In this document: positions 1-11,337 of the stretch, piece after piece
Layout of the letters: each line of letters starts with the position of its first letter
Position numbering within the stretch: the stretch's first letter is position 1
NCBI GenBank assembly: GCA_050084985.1
Contig: JBITNC010000001.1
Location: 49,910,001-49,974,000 of the forward strand
Reading direction: 5' to 3'
Length of the DNA stretch: 64,000 nt
Source: Nageia nagi
Taxonomy: Eukaryota; Pinophyta
Translations under genes and position numbers: made by a program
Notes under the pieces: generated by a model
What the model saw: the letters and a program-made list of their open reading frames with translations, nothing else
What the model was told of the DNA's origin: nothing
Databases searched by the model: none

Positions 1-1015
1 AGAAACATTCATACATTTTATTTCATGGTATTTAAAGTCACTCTTTAACATCTTTTGGCATATATTCTTCTGTAAAAAATGACAATGAAATAAATTTTTG
101 GCTAACACCTTTTGATTATAGAACTCTCTTCATAGGTCGAATATCTTATTCTATTACTCCTTATGGTGCACTCACTTAAAGAATCAATACTTTATCCCTT
201 TAGAATCCATACCATGCTCTTACATAGGACCATCATGACATTTACTTATCATTCTCCTCTCATAATAGGTTTTGTAAAGGACAAAATTCGTCTATTCTCT
301 TGCACCATTCTTCATATAGGGACATAATCATAGACTAAAATCAAACATGTCACGACTATTGATATGGGTAGATTTTCATAGTTTATATATATATATATAT
401 ATATATAATATAATATAATATATATATATATATTTATATATATATATATATATATGATCAAATACATATTAATATTTTCTTTAACCTTTTTACATATTTT
501 TAGGTTTACTATCATTATCCATATTATCATTATAAGATATGATCTATATATCTTACTATATCAAATTGACCATGAAGATCTTATTCATTTTAATAATTTT
601 TAATTGATATTTTATTTTAAATTTGCATCCTCAACATTGATCATTACATCAAAACTTAACCCATATATTTAATAGTGAATGTAGGTAAACCCTTACGTAT
701 CCTTTGCTAACTTAAAGAAATTTTTTACAAGTTTTAATATAGATTTACGAACTGTTATAGTAGATTGATTGATATAGAGCAACTACAAACTCATATTTAT
801 TACTTGCTACTTTATTATTTGATCAAACTTACACTTTAATTTGTCTCAGCTCTATCCTAAGGAAAACAAAAGTAAATACTAAACTTACATATGTTAAATT
901 TTGTACGTTTCTAAACTCAACTCATTAGTTCCAGTTTTAGATCATGTTTCATATGTTTCTATACTTGATCTTTATTGTATGTCTTAGTTGTTGCAGTGTT
1001 GGATCACATTTCATA
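1..1015 (+). repeat. Diverged 1-kb direct repeat, copy A
   Basis: This stretch aligns by eye along nearly its whole length with 14068-15065. Shared blocks include 'catcttttggcatat', 'ttctcttgcaccattctt' and 'taatcatagacta', in the same order and orientation. Copy A also holds a long AT microsatellite that copy B lacks. The left end of copy A may lie outside the window. No coding motif, long terminal repeat or target duplication was recognised, so the repeat family is unknown. Confidence 0.7.
385..456. repeat. AT microsatellite
   Basis: About 70 bases of almost pure alternating AT with a few phase breaks. Reading frames through it encode only Ile/Tyr runs and are not genes. Confidence 0.95.
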
Positions 1016-1110
1016 TACACTTACAGACTTAGCTTGTTTAGCAGTTTTACCTGCCGGTTGTCTTTCAGAGGTGCCATTGACGATGACTTGGACATTTTCG
1101 GAGGGAAGTA

Positions 1111-1395
1111 CATATTATAGACCGTTCCAAGCACGCTGCAAGAGGTTGTCTGTTTGGGATGGGACGTCAGTTAATTGGATCATATACACCACATTTTCAG
1201 ACAAAAGGAATCAGAACCTCCCATTCTATAGTTTCTATCTCTTTCATTATCTACCTTGCACGGGAAGTAATCTCCACGACCAAATATCTTTGACTATAAC
1301 AGAGGAGACTCAACCCATGACTTTGATCAGGGGAAAAAGACGCTCCTCGCTGGAAGAATTTATTGTCTGAAATTACCAGGAAATAATGTGTGGTG
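1111..1395 (+). repeat. Dispersed repeat, copy 1 (pair with 24640-24925)
   Basis: Shares with 24640-24925 the blocks 'atagaccgttccaag', 'tctttcattatctaccttgc', 'ttttgatcaggggaaaaaga' and 'taccaggaaataatg' in the same order. It is less AT-rich than its surroundings. Its partner lies immediately after a PPR shard, so the repeat may be the flank of a duplicated PPR locus, but this is inference. A 131-codon open frame covers it, but I recognise no domain and the frame is not kept in copy 2. Confidence 0.7.
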
Positions 1396-1399
1396 AGTT

Positions 1400-4300
1400 T
1401 AAACGGAATTAATATTTTTATCTGTAGGTGTCCTTCGTTGAGTTTTGGAAGTTCATTTTAAAATCGATGGTTGAGAATTTGTTAGATAGCAGGTCGACTA
1501 TGAAATAGATTTTAACCTTTGAATTTAATTTTTTCTTTTTTATTATTTTGATTTTTTATGTTTTACATGGTCATGTATGCTTTATTAGTTACTTATTATC
1601 ATACTATATCTTTTAACTAATTATTTAATTGATAAATGAAACTTTTTATTTAATATAAAAATTATTTAATGAATTAAATAATATTAAAATAAATTTATCA
1701 TAATATGTGTTATTAATTATTATAAATATGATTTTTTAAAAAATGATAGTTCAATATCATACTTTGAAATATATCTGAACTTATTTTTATTGAATACTTT
1801 CAGCTAGTATGTTATTATTTAATTTCATTTGTAATTATTGTATATAATATTTTTTATTTGATTGAATATAATATTTTCCATTTGAATTTTAATATTTCTT
1901 ATGTCGATGTTATTTTGTTTTCTAATGATATATCTAAAAAAGTGTAGTTCAACATTTATCTTATTATTTACGTTAACTTTTATTTGATTGAATGCAATAT
2001 TTTTTCTTGTGAATAATATAAAAAATATTTTATTAGATTACAATTCCTATTGGTGCAAACACATAATTAATGTTTTATGATTAAAAGAAGATTATATTTA
2101 CAATAAATATTTATTTTCACAATCATTTCGGTCAATTTAGAATTATTATATCTGATAAAATATTTTTACTAATACTATATACTTATATTTTACTATTATA
2201 ACTATTAACTTATAACTTAACAATAATAGTTACTTTAATACTTTTGAAAGTAAAAAATTATTGATTTGTGCATAAGGATATACTTTTTTTTTTCCTTTTC
2301 AAAATGTCTCTACAAATCAAGATAATTTTTCACAATTAATTTTGGATTATTATGCTTACATTATTATTATTAATATTTTAGTTTTTTTAAATTACTATTA
2401 TTTATTTTATTATCATGTAAATTGTTAATATTATACATAAAAAGAATTTATAGGATTTTGAATAATTAATATATAATTTATATTCATTAGTTTTTAGAGA
2501 TTACAGATAAGTATTTATTTTTTAAATCATACATAAAATTTATAGTAAACAAATGCATAGTTGAATATTTATGAAATGAAAGTTTATTATAATATTATGA
2601 ATTTCAACTGTTACATTAAAATATGAAATTCTTATGTATTCACTTTGATAATATGGTATCTGCATGTTATTTTATGCTAATAATTTGTAGTAAAATAAAG
2701 TATCCACATATGATATATCCTCTTAATAATGCATAAGGACAATCCACATAACATCATAGTGGATAGAAATCATATTATAACTATTGAAATGTATTAAAAA
2801 CTATAAATATGTTGCATCATCTTTGTATGCCAGTAAAATATGATGGGCTGCTCCCTAAATCATTATTAATTGCAAAATTTAGAGGATTGTGCAAGAATAT
2901 AACATCACATTTCTTGAAGTATAATTGTTATGGGAAAGAAAAATTTATAAAATTCATACTAGCTTTAACAAACTAACAATAAAACTAAAACATGCATTAC
3001 AATATAATCATGAAGTACTATGTTAAGTTATTATAATTATCTAGGTAATTAAAATTTCTAATTGATATTTTTCATTATAAAAGATTTGATTTTTTTGGTC
3101 TATATAATTATTAATAGTTTTGATAATGCTTTGATGATTATTTTGTAATTAGAATAGAATAACCTACAAAAATATATACAATAAGATTTAAATATAAACT
3201 AATGAATTTTAGAATTCATATAATCTCTTAATACAATTCTTAATAAAGAAAAGTTTTCAATGAAGACATTCCAATAATTTAGTTTTACTTATCCATCACA
3301 TTCATAACACATAATTTAACTCATGTTGATAGAAAGAGACGAAGTTCTCAAAAGATATTTGTTTTCATAATGTATGAATAAAATGAAAAAAATGCATTTG
3401 ATAAATTACTTCTCTTGATAATATTTTTTTTTTATTTGATAAGTTTAAACTCCATATCTATATTTATTAATATGGTTTGTAATATATTTTGAAGTATAAT
3501 TAAGATATAAAATTATAATGTATGATAATAACATGTTACCTATCTAGTATAGAAGATAGATTATTACTAAAAATAAATATTACAATATAATAATATAATA
3601 AACAAGATGATTAATATGACCATATAAAAATAGGATGACTACAATTAATTTATTAAAATATATTCAAATCTTTCCATATTATAACAGATCATTCATTATT
3701 CATTTACACCCTTGAATAGCATTGTATGAAGGGATATTAGCAATTAAAGAATGACAACCTTGTTATTATGTGAGATACATGAAATAAATATCAATACTTT
3801 GATGAATATATCAATTTGAGAAGGTAGTAACGATGTTCATTACATGACATTTCTTAGTTGTCATCATTTTTCCATGATATGAGTAGTGAGATATGCATAA
3901 AGAAAATTAAAAATACTACTTCTTATCAACCATCAAATATTATAATTTAGAAATATTATATTATTAATATGATAACATATTATTAGATTTTTATAAAAAA
4001 AATTATTGATATAGTTAATTAACTATAATTTTCATATTAACTATCTCAAGCTAAATATAGATATTTTTAAATATACACATTACAATATGATTGCACATAA
4101 ATATTAAACATACAATGGATTTTAGATCTTTTTCAAATCTATATTACCATATGTGATAAAAATAGCATGTATGTAGATGATTAATTATTCTCCAAGGAGA
4201 AACTCAATATAGGATTAAAATATAATTTGTGTCCTACACATGTTCCTTATCTAGTTGAGGTCCTATATTATACCTTTATATACTTTTGAATCTAGGATAG

Positions 4301-4780
4301 CCTACAACACCTTGAATTAACCAAAAAAATTATTTATATGTTAGCAATACTCTCTATTCTCAAAACAATATGAATGATTCTAAGTTACCATTTATAATGA
4401 AGCATCGATGCTTGAGGTTTATCCTCCATGACATATATATATATAGAATTTTGTTGACATCTAAATCATATATAAAATTTTGTAAACATAATTAAAAAGA
4501 TGTATAATATTTTATTTTTTATTATTTATTTAAATTATTAGAAAAAAAAAATGTATATTATTTGAAGGTTTTCTTTCCATATTATAAAAGGAATGTATGG
4601 TATTTACTATTTAAATTGATTAATAAATAAAATCGAGCCAAATAACATAATGCACTATGATAAAATGAGATACAAAAATGACTTTTGTATTTCATCCATC
4701 TACAAAGTTTCATGGTTTGGGAAAGAATATTTGGGGCAGCTTATAGTATAAGATGCAATGTAGTGCAAATTTTGTTAAAG
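1400..4780. other. AT-rich intergenic DNA, nothing recognised
   Basis: Very AT-rich sequence with stops in all frames. No transposon domain, RNA gene or tandem repeat was recognised on either strand. Confidence 0.6.
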
Positions 4781-4892
4781 GTATTATATCATAAACTCGA
4801 TATGAATTAAATGAGGTGGCATCATTAAAGAATCTACTAGGTAGCTATGAATTATTTGTGCACACTTACATTGAACATAAGGTTGCATGATG

Positions 4893-4903
4893 ATCCCACA
4901 TGC
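4893..4903 (+). promoter_or_regulatory. Plant snRNA upstream sequence element (USE)
   Basis: ATCCCACATGC matches the plant snRNA USE consensus RTCCCACATCG except in the last two bases. It lies about 66-76 bases before the U1 start. A gap of 34 bases separates it from the TATA-like box, which is the spacing of RNA polymerase II snRNA genes in plants (polymerase III types have about ten bases fewer). Confidence 0.8.
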
Positions 4904-4937
4904 AAGAGTGATGAGGGAGGAGGAAAGAGGAGAGAGG

Positions 4938-4943
4938 ATAAAT
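4938..4943 (+). promoter_or_regulatory. TATA-like box of the U1 gene
   Basis: ATAAAT lies 31 bases before the U1 start, the expected position for a plant snRNA TATA box. The match to TATAAATA is partial. Confidence 0.6.
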
Positions 4944-4968
4944 GGGAGGGGAGGAGAAGCATGCAACT

Positions 4969-5130
4969 ATACTTACCTGGGCGAGGTCAATGGGTGATCA
5001 ATAAGGTCGATGGCCTAGCGAGGGCACTTCCATTGCACTTGGGAGGGGGCTCTTCCTAACATCTCCCAATGCAAAGAGTACACATCATAATTTGTGGAAG
5101 AGGGGACTCGCATCCATGCAACCTCTACCA
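4969..5130 (+). ncRNA. U1: U1 spliceosomal snRNA gene (possibly variant)
   Basis: U1 snRNA pairs with 5' splice sites at the start of spliceosome assembly. The sequence begins with ATACTTACCTGG, the invariant U1 5' end that pairs with GUAAGU. It continues with a stem-loop I whose loop GATCAATAAG matches the U1-70K binding loop, and a stem-loop II with loop ATTGCACTT (U1A binding) closed by CTTCC/GGGAGG. The Sm site AATTTGTGG is at 5089-5097, followed by a final stem AGAGG...CCTCT. Length is about 162 bases, as usual in plants. A USE, a TATA-like box and a 3' box lie at the expected distances. Stem-loops III and IV look weakened, so this may be a variant or an early pseudogene, but the promoter and protein-binding loops argue that it is or was expressed. 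The short open frames across it are coincidental. The exact 3' end is inferred from the Sm site and 3' box. Confidence 0.88.
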
Positions 5131-5137
5131 AGTCCAA
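5131..5137 (+). terminator. Plant snRNA 3' box
   Basis: AGTCCAA fits the plant snRNA 3'-end signal CA(N)3-10AGTNNAA. The CA lies in the distal arm of the last U1 stem, immediately upstream. Confidence 0.7.
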
Positions 5138-5139
5138 AT

Positions 5140-6320
5140 CCTAAACAACCAACATTATGGATCTTCCATCCATTTCTTACTTGTTACAAATACTATTGCA
5201 ACCCATCAATATCATTTATTTGAGGACCACATAAGTAAAACTTCAATGTTTGGTTTGGGAATGGAATGGTTTCAAGTTAATACAAATTGTATTCTTCTTA
5301 GTAAGCAGATGATGTATATTCTTAAGTGATTAATCTTACATTCCAGCTTTGATATGAGTAGCTACTTTAGTGTGGCCATATATCTTCAACCCCCTTTTCT
5401 CTACCTTATAGAGTTGTTCTTCCTAAAATACAATGACCAACATTCTACAAATGTATTTTCCTAACTGAAATGTGATGGAACCATAAGCTAGATCAAAGTA
5501 GGAGCAGAGAACCTACCAATGCTATGAAAAATAATCTCAAATTTTCAAATAATGAGAGAGGTAAGGGAAAGTATTGGTTTGTACTTATTTCATATGTCCT
5601 CATTACCCTTCTTAAATCTCGATACCATAGTCTCTCCTCATGTTCTTCTTTCCTTGGTGTATTCATATTTTCTTTTAGCTCACTGCTAGTTACTTACACA
5701 TAAGTTTTTTACGAGTTGTAGATAGTAATTTTATGCTGAAAAGAAATGGTTATTCTTTTATCACACATAATCGATGTATACATGTGTTTATTTCAAAAGC
5801 ACTTGCATGAGTTGGATTATATTTTTCATGTTTTGCATTCAATAAAAATTTTACGTAAGATTTCTTCAATATAATTATGTATTAATTTTCTCTTACTTTT
5901 TATTTTTAACTTGTTCATATTTTTTGTATGCACATAAGTTGTTAAATTAATTTTAGTATACTAATGTTTGACTTTCTATACATAATGTATATAGTTAGGA
6001 TTCCTTTGTATATGTGTAAGCATTCTTTTGGGATACCAATAAGTTATATTTGATAATGGTAGTTGGTTACTCACTTGGGAGAGTTATATTTACATCGTAG
6101 GCATTTTCTTTGGAGAGGGAGAATGCATAATGTTAAATCGATGATTGTCAATCATTTGTGGACCATGTCTAATGATATAATTTTTTTGGAGCATCGATTT
6201 ATCATGCCATGTGTCTATTAGCTTTATGTGGGGGCTGAGGATGGCTACTCTTCCAGCAACATGGATAGTTGGCATTACACTCAGGTTGTTGGAGAATCTA
6301 CTATATATCTTTCCCAACAT
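5140..6320. other. Intergenic, nothing recognised
   Basis: AT-rich DNA with no recognisable gene, RNA or element. The last 150 bases or so may be more decayed upstream sequence of the PPR shard that follows. Confidence 0.5.
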
Positions 6321-6322
6321 CA

Positions 6323-6475
6323 TCAAATCCCACTCCAAAGGATCTTTAAAAGTGGCTTAGATGTTGTAATGGTGAAAACACTAGTAGACATGTACACAAA
6401 ATGTGAAACATAGAGAATGATATGAGTTATTTGATGAGATGCATGCAATAGTTACAACCACAAGATGCATAACAA
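6323..6475 (+). pseudogene. PPR gene fragment
   Basis: One frame reads HQIPLQRIFKSGLDVVMV, then KTLVDMYTKCET and a stop. A shifted frame then continues YELFDEMHA. This is the plant PLS-class PPR pattern (IFKSGLDxxVxxALVDMYxKCGxxxxAxxLFDEM). Intact PPR proteins bind organellar RNA, but this piece has stops and frameshifts, no start and only about one and a half motifs, so it is debris. Similar shards occur at 16.4, 18.5, 24.1, 24.5 and 34.3 kb. Confidence 0.8.
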
Positions 6476-6479
6476 TCAC

Positions 6480-9400
6480 AAAATATGAATAACACACAAT
6501 TTTTAAGAGTAAATCCCAACCCTATAACCTTTCTTGTATCCTTATAGAATGCACCATGATGGGAATTCCAGAGGAAGGTGTAGAAATCCCTCAAAGAGTG
6601 GTTGCAAATAGTCCTGCAAATAACATAACATGTTTATATGTTCTTATTGTAATTATTACTAGGAAAATTATTATACATGTATTGTTGATCGCCTTTTGCT
6701 ACATAGTGCACCAAATTAGGTGCACAACAAAGTCTGCTTGGTATGTGTACATCACTTATGAATGTAGGAGCAAGGATTACATGGCAACAATTATTTTTTT
6801 AAGAGACTAAATATACTCCATTATATGTTATCCTTTCAAATATTTATGCTAAAGTGGGTAGTGAAGATGATGTTCTGAGTAAGGACATTGATGAAATACA
6901 AAGGAAATAAGAAGACTCTTAGATGTATTTAGATTGAAGTTGATAGAGTATTCATGCTTTTATTATAGGAGATATATTGATCACATGAGATCTATGGCAA
7001 TTTGAAGAAACTATCAAGTCATATAAAGGTAGCAAATTATATTTTCAAATACAATACCTGTGTTGAATGATATGGAAGTTGAAGATAAAGAATTTCTTAG
7101 AAAATTTGGTGATTGTGTTCAAGTTATTAAAGACTCTGCAAGAAATATTACTAAGGTTGTGAAGAACCTTTGACTATGTAATGACTACAGTTATGCAACC
7201 AAGTTTATCCCTAAGACTATTGTCAGGAACATTACTATGAGGTATGTGAATCAATTTCTTCATTGAAAATGTGAAGAATATATGTTCTTATGGAGATTAT
7301 TGGTGATGCAAATTAATGAGAACCAATTTCATCATTCCATCATTTCATTTTTCAAAAAATTATTGTTATTAAATATTTGTACGAATATACAATGTTGTTG
7401 ATTATCAACATCATTTTTTAGGAATTGTATGCTATTAAAGAGTAAAGAATTGGAGAAGGAAGCACATGAATCGCAAAATGAAAGGTGAAATATTTGAAGT
7501 AAATAGAGAAAATTCAATGAATAATAAATTATTTTAGTGGCCTTACAAGTAACAAGTTACTTTGACATAAAGAGAGTAGAACAACTCTGATGTGTACATT
7601 CCTCTTGGTTTTATTAGGATTAATGAAGGAAGTGAGCAATGCAAAAGTCCTACATGCAATCCAAGTTTGTTAATTTCAAACCAAGATTAATAATACTATC
7701 AGTCACTTTCTAGTTATTGGATCCTTAGAATGCGTTAAGTGCAAATTGGATGATGCCACATAACTTCCCTCAATAATTAAGCTATGGAATAGTGTGATGG
7801 CTTCCATTTCTTCACCTATAGTAAAATCAATGAGATGTAAAAAATACCCTTTCTAGCAAGGTGCTCCTCTAGCCATCACCATTAAAACATTAACCATTAC
7901 ATCACACCACTTCTACATTGACTATTCAACTTTCCTCTTACCATTTCTAATATCAAATCCCATCTCTCCTTCCATCTGCTTACTAAATTGCCTACAAAGG
8001 AGTAGAATACTACTAGTAAGGGTACCTCATTCTCTCAATAGTTTCCTTTTCTAGTTTTTATTTTCTTATTTTCAAGATATCTTAGAATCTACTATTAGTT
8101 GTGTGAATTTTAGAGTTAACACTTTTGTTGGGCCACTCCACAACTCCAGAAAGCTAGCAGGTCTAGTGGAAGAGCAACCTCTTGTGCTCATCTACCATAA
8201 GGGTTTCTATAGATGAAGAGGAGGAGGGGTAAATTGTTGAGGATGAAAAGATCAAGTTGGGGGAAGAGAAAATGATGTCTAAGACAAAGCTTTCAACTTG
8301 ACCACTTACAAGGTACCTAATTTTTGTTTCCTTGTTAGAAAATAATTGAATTTTTGAATGACTTGTTGGAAACTTATTTATTAATTAATTAAATGTTTTG
8401 ATTGTGTTATCTCTTTTAATAAAAAAATAACACTTAAAATCAAAGAGCGCAATTATTAATATATGGTGTACTCATTACACAAAGTTGTAATAGCTAGTTT
8501 ATAGAATAATTAACATTTAGTTCTTCCTTCCATAGGTTCTCTAAGAGAATTTATCCTTCCACCTAAGATACTATATTTGTTGTAGTTTAGTTCTATGCAT
8601 GTGAATGTTTAGGATATGATGATCTAGAGCCCCCACCATAATGATATATAATATTTATGCATATCATTGTGCCATGTCACCCTTGTCATCATGCATTGTA
8701 TCTACTTGTATCACACAAATGATTATCCTCTATGAGGACTTTAACTAGGTCATTCATGGTAGGGGCCTATATGAAGCTTAAAAGGAGAGTTTATAAGAGG
8801 ATCTTGAGATAGTGATGTAGAAATAGATAATACATAGATGGAAGATGCAATTCAATTTGGTAGGGACACATTACACTACTAATAGACATATTGGACTTGT
8901 ACTTTGAGAGAAATTAGAGAGGTTGTGAGCTATACTAAAATCCTTATTGGATCAACTATAATACGGATCAGTACTAGTGTAAATATACAAAACTTATTTA
9001 TGGAAATCAAGGGAGTAATTCTCTTAGTATCATTTTAGGGTATATACATATAGAAATGGTGTATAAATATGGTATTAGTGTCTTAATAAATTCACTCTTT
9101 GAATGGTAGGATGAAGAACAAGGTTTTAATAAGGTTACTATGAAGGATGATGTTATATATATAGGTAAGTTTATCATGTATTTTTTAATATTTTGAATGT
9201 AATTTTTATAGTTTTATTATTTTTATTTTTCTATTCAAATATAAATTTATACTAATTACTACATTAAAATAAAAGTATATTATATCATGTACATAACAAT
9301 GTAATAATAATTAAAGTATATAATGTTAAAGTGTAACCAATTTGTATAATAACAATGATCATGTTATAAAGGATAAGTAATACATATGCTATGCAAAAGA

Positions 9401-9830
9401 AAAATGAGAATAAATAAAATAATGTATTAATTAATTATTTAAAAAATAGCATAGTGCAATCTACCAAGTTATGTGTATATTTGAAAGTGAATAAAGAAAC
9501 ATAGGATCAAAAAATTTATGTTGATTGATGTCTAATATAATCATGACATGAATTTTTAAACTATATTTATTAGTATAGATTTGAGGGAATCACACTTATT
9601 TTATGAATATGTAGTCTTTCCAATATCACAATATATAAAAAACTAGTTTACACATAAAATTATTTATGATAAAACCTTCTCAGGTCTAACTATAATTCTT
9701 AGAATAATAGTTCCTCTTTATATATATATTCAGTAAGGGTAAAAAAAATTCAACATGTTTTCAAAAAGATAAGGCCCCAAAACTATATACAAAATTTTAT
9801 AAATATTCAACAGTATTACATGTGTTCCAA
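6480..9830. other. Intergenic with unassigned decayed sequence
   Basis: No confident gene. A stretch near 7060-7310 reads weakly as protein (VEDKEFLRKFGDCVQVIKDS and later residues) with stops, and was not assigned to a family. The rest is AT-rich and unrecognised. Confidence 0.45.
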
Positions 9831-9834
9831 AAAC

Positions 9835-10023
9835 TATCTTCTAAAAGTCATTGTAGTTGCTACACGATGGGCAACAATCCTTACTTTCCTCTTGGTGGTC
9901 ACACCATGCTCTCATTGGATGAATCTAAAACTAAGTCAAACTTATAATTCTTGTAAATCTTCTATAGAAGCCTACTTTTTGAGGGACACTTAACCCCCTC
10001 ACATTCAAGGAGAGAACTATCAT
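9835..10023 (-). pseudogene. LINE ORF2 start (endonuclease N-terminus), truncated
   Basis: From an ATG at 10023 the minus strand reads MIVLSLNVRGLSVPQKVGFY. This is the beginning of plant L1-type ORF2, whose apurinic-endonuclease domain starts with a MKIxSWNxRGLNxPxK pattern. It follows ORF1 remnants in the right order and orientation. The reading decays after about 25 residues and no further endonuclease or reverse transcriptase motifs follow, so the 3' part of the element is missing here. Confidence 0.7.
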
Positions 10024-10469
10024 TGGACACCCTATCTGGAGGATGCTCTACCCCTGATAGTGTCCAGTATTCCTTGCTTTCCATCTGCAATATCTTTTTT
10101 AGTTTCTTTTCTTCTTACTTATCCTAGTTAAGTTCATACTTTTTATGAACTTATAGTCATAATTTGTCGATCAAATTGGGTTTCTTTCACTATTGTACCA
10201 TTTGAGTTCAATACATTTTTCCATCTCTTTCTTTTTTCATTCACTTGTTACCATTATTCCTTAGATTACTGCTCAATGTGACCTTCACCAATGACCATCA
10301 GGTTAATAATTGGTGAACTATCCACTTCATTTTCATCTTTTCTTACTACTTCACTTGCCTTTCTTGATGATTATTTTGATTGATTTCGCCTTCCTTGGGG
10401 ACCTCCCCTTCGGCCACTTCCTCCAAACTAGGTTCCTCCTGCATCAACTTAGGTTTCCATTCCTTCTTA

Positions 10470-11150
10470 TTCTGTAGTACTTTCTTTGATCATGAACTCA
10501 AAATATGACCAACTTGATTTCATAAATAATAGAAATAATTATTTATTTCATACCTAGCTCTTGCTCCATATCTCTAGTTTCTACTTCCAAGGTAATTGAG
10601 CTTGGGAGTTTAACTCCAAATTTGACCACAACACAAAATTGCATATTTATCATCCTATAATGGGATTTTATAACACCATTAGTGATAAGAAATCTTTTAA
10701 ATGATTTCCCAATCACTTCAAATATATTTTTATGCAATAGGTCAAAAGGGAGGTTGGGCAGAGTCACCCAAATGGGTGCTTTCATAATTTATGCCTGTAG
10801 AGGGTCAAAACCAAGTCTCCATCACTCCATGAATAGTTCTCTAATGTCTATAAACCAATCTAAACTCAAAATTTCATTACAATCTTCTTCATTGCTAAAG
10901 ATAAAAAGCACATAGTCATTGGGTAATGCAATAATATCGAAACTCCCCCTAAGCTTTCATTTGTACTTTGCCCATATTTTGACATCATCAATATTTTTCC
11001 ATGCTCCTTGGACCTTTCCAATTAGACTCAATCTTCCTCTTATCACGTTGTGGTCTATTATAGCTCACAAGATCTTCAATTTCAATTTTCCATTTGTTAT
11101 TGTAGCCCATAGTGGGGGACCTAGATCTGCTTTTGTCTCTTGAGAGAATA
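10470..11150 (-). pseudogene. LINE ORF1 remnant (DUF4283 and zinc-knuckle type)
   Basis: The minus strand reads SNDYVLFIFSNEEDCNEIL, then LDWFIDIRELF, LGFDPLQA, MKAPIWVTLPNLPFDLLHKN and IFEVIGKSFKRFL. This follows the DUF4283 domain of plant LINE ORF1 (PW...FDP...PVWVRLPNLPxxxW...IG..LGK). A degenerate knuckle (NQVGHILSS) follows near 10500. ORF1 proteins bind the element's RNA. There are several internal stops. The clearest open stretch, 10543-10785, covers only the domain's C-terminal half. Confidence 0.75.
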
Positions 11151-11295
11151 GCTCTCTCCAAGGTTTCTACTTCTCCATATGAGAAATATTAATTGTTCAT
11201 GCAACCTATCTTCTCCATCCTCCTTGCTTGTTATGGGTATCTCCATGCCTACAATAGTCTTGCTCGCTCATCATATTTTGTATAGTTACCTCATA

Positions 11296-11337
<42 letters not shown>

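Noticed and set aside
312-530. Open frame across an AT microsatellite
   Set aside because: It encodes only Ile/Tyr runs from the simple repeat, and the repeat alone explains it.
4847-5329. Two short open frames of 70 and 86 codons
   Set aside because: They overlap the U1 snRNA gene and its flank, have no domain and are coincidental.
7060-7310. Protein-like stretch around VEDKEFLRKFGDCVQ
   Set aside because: Short and stop-interrupted, with no family I could name; mentioned only in the region note.
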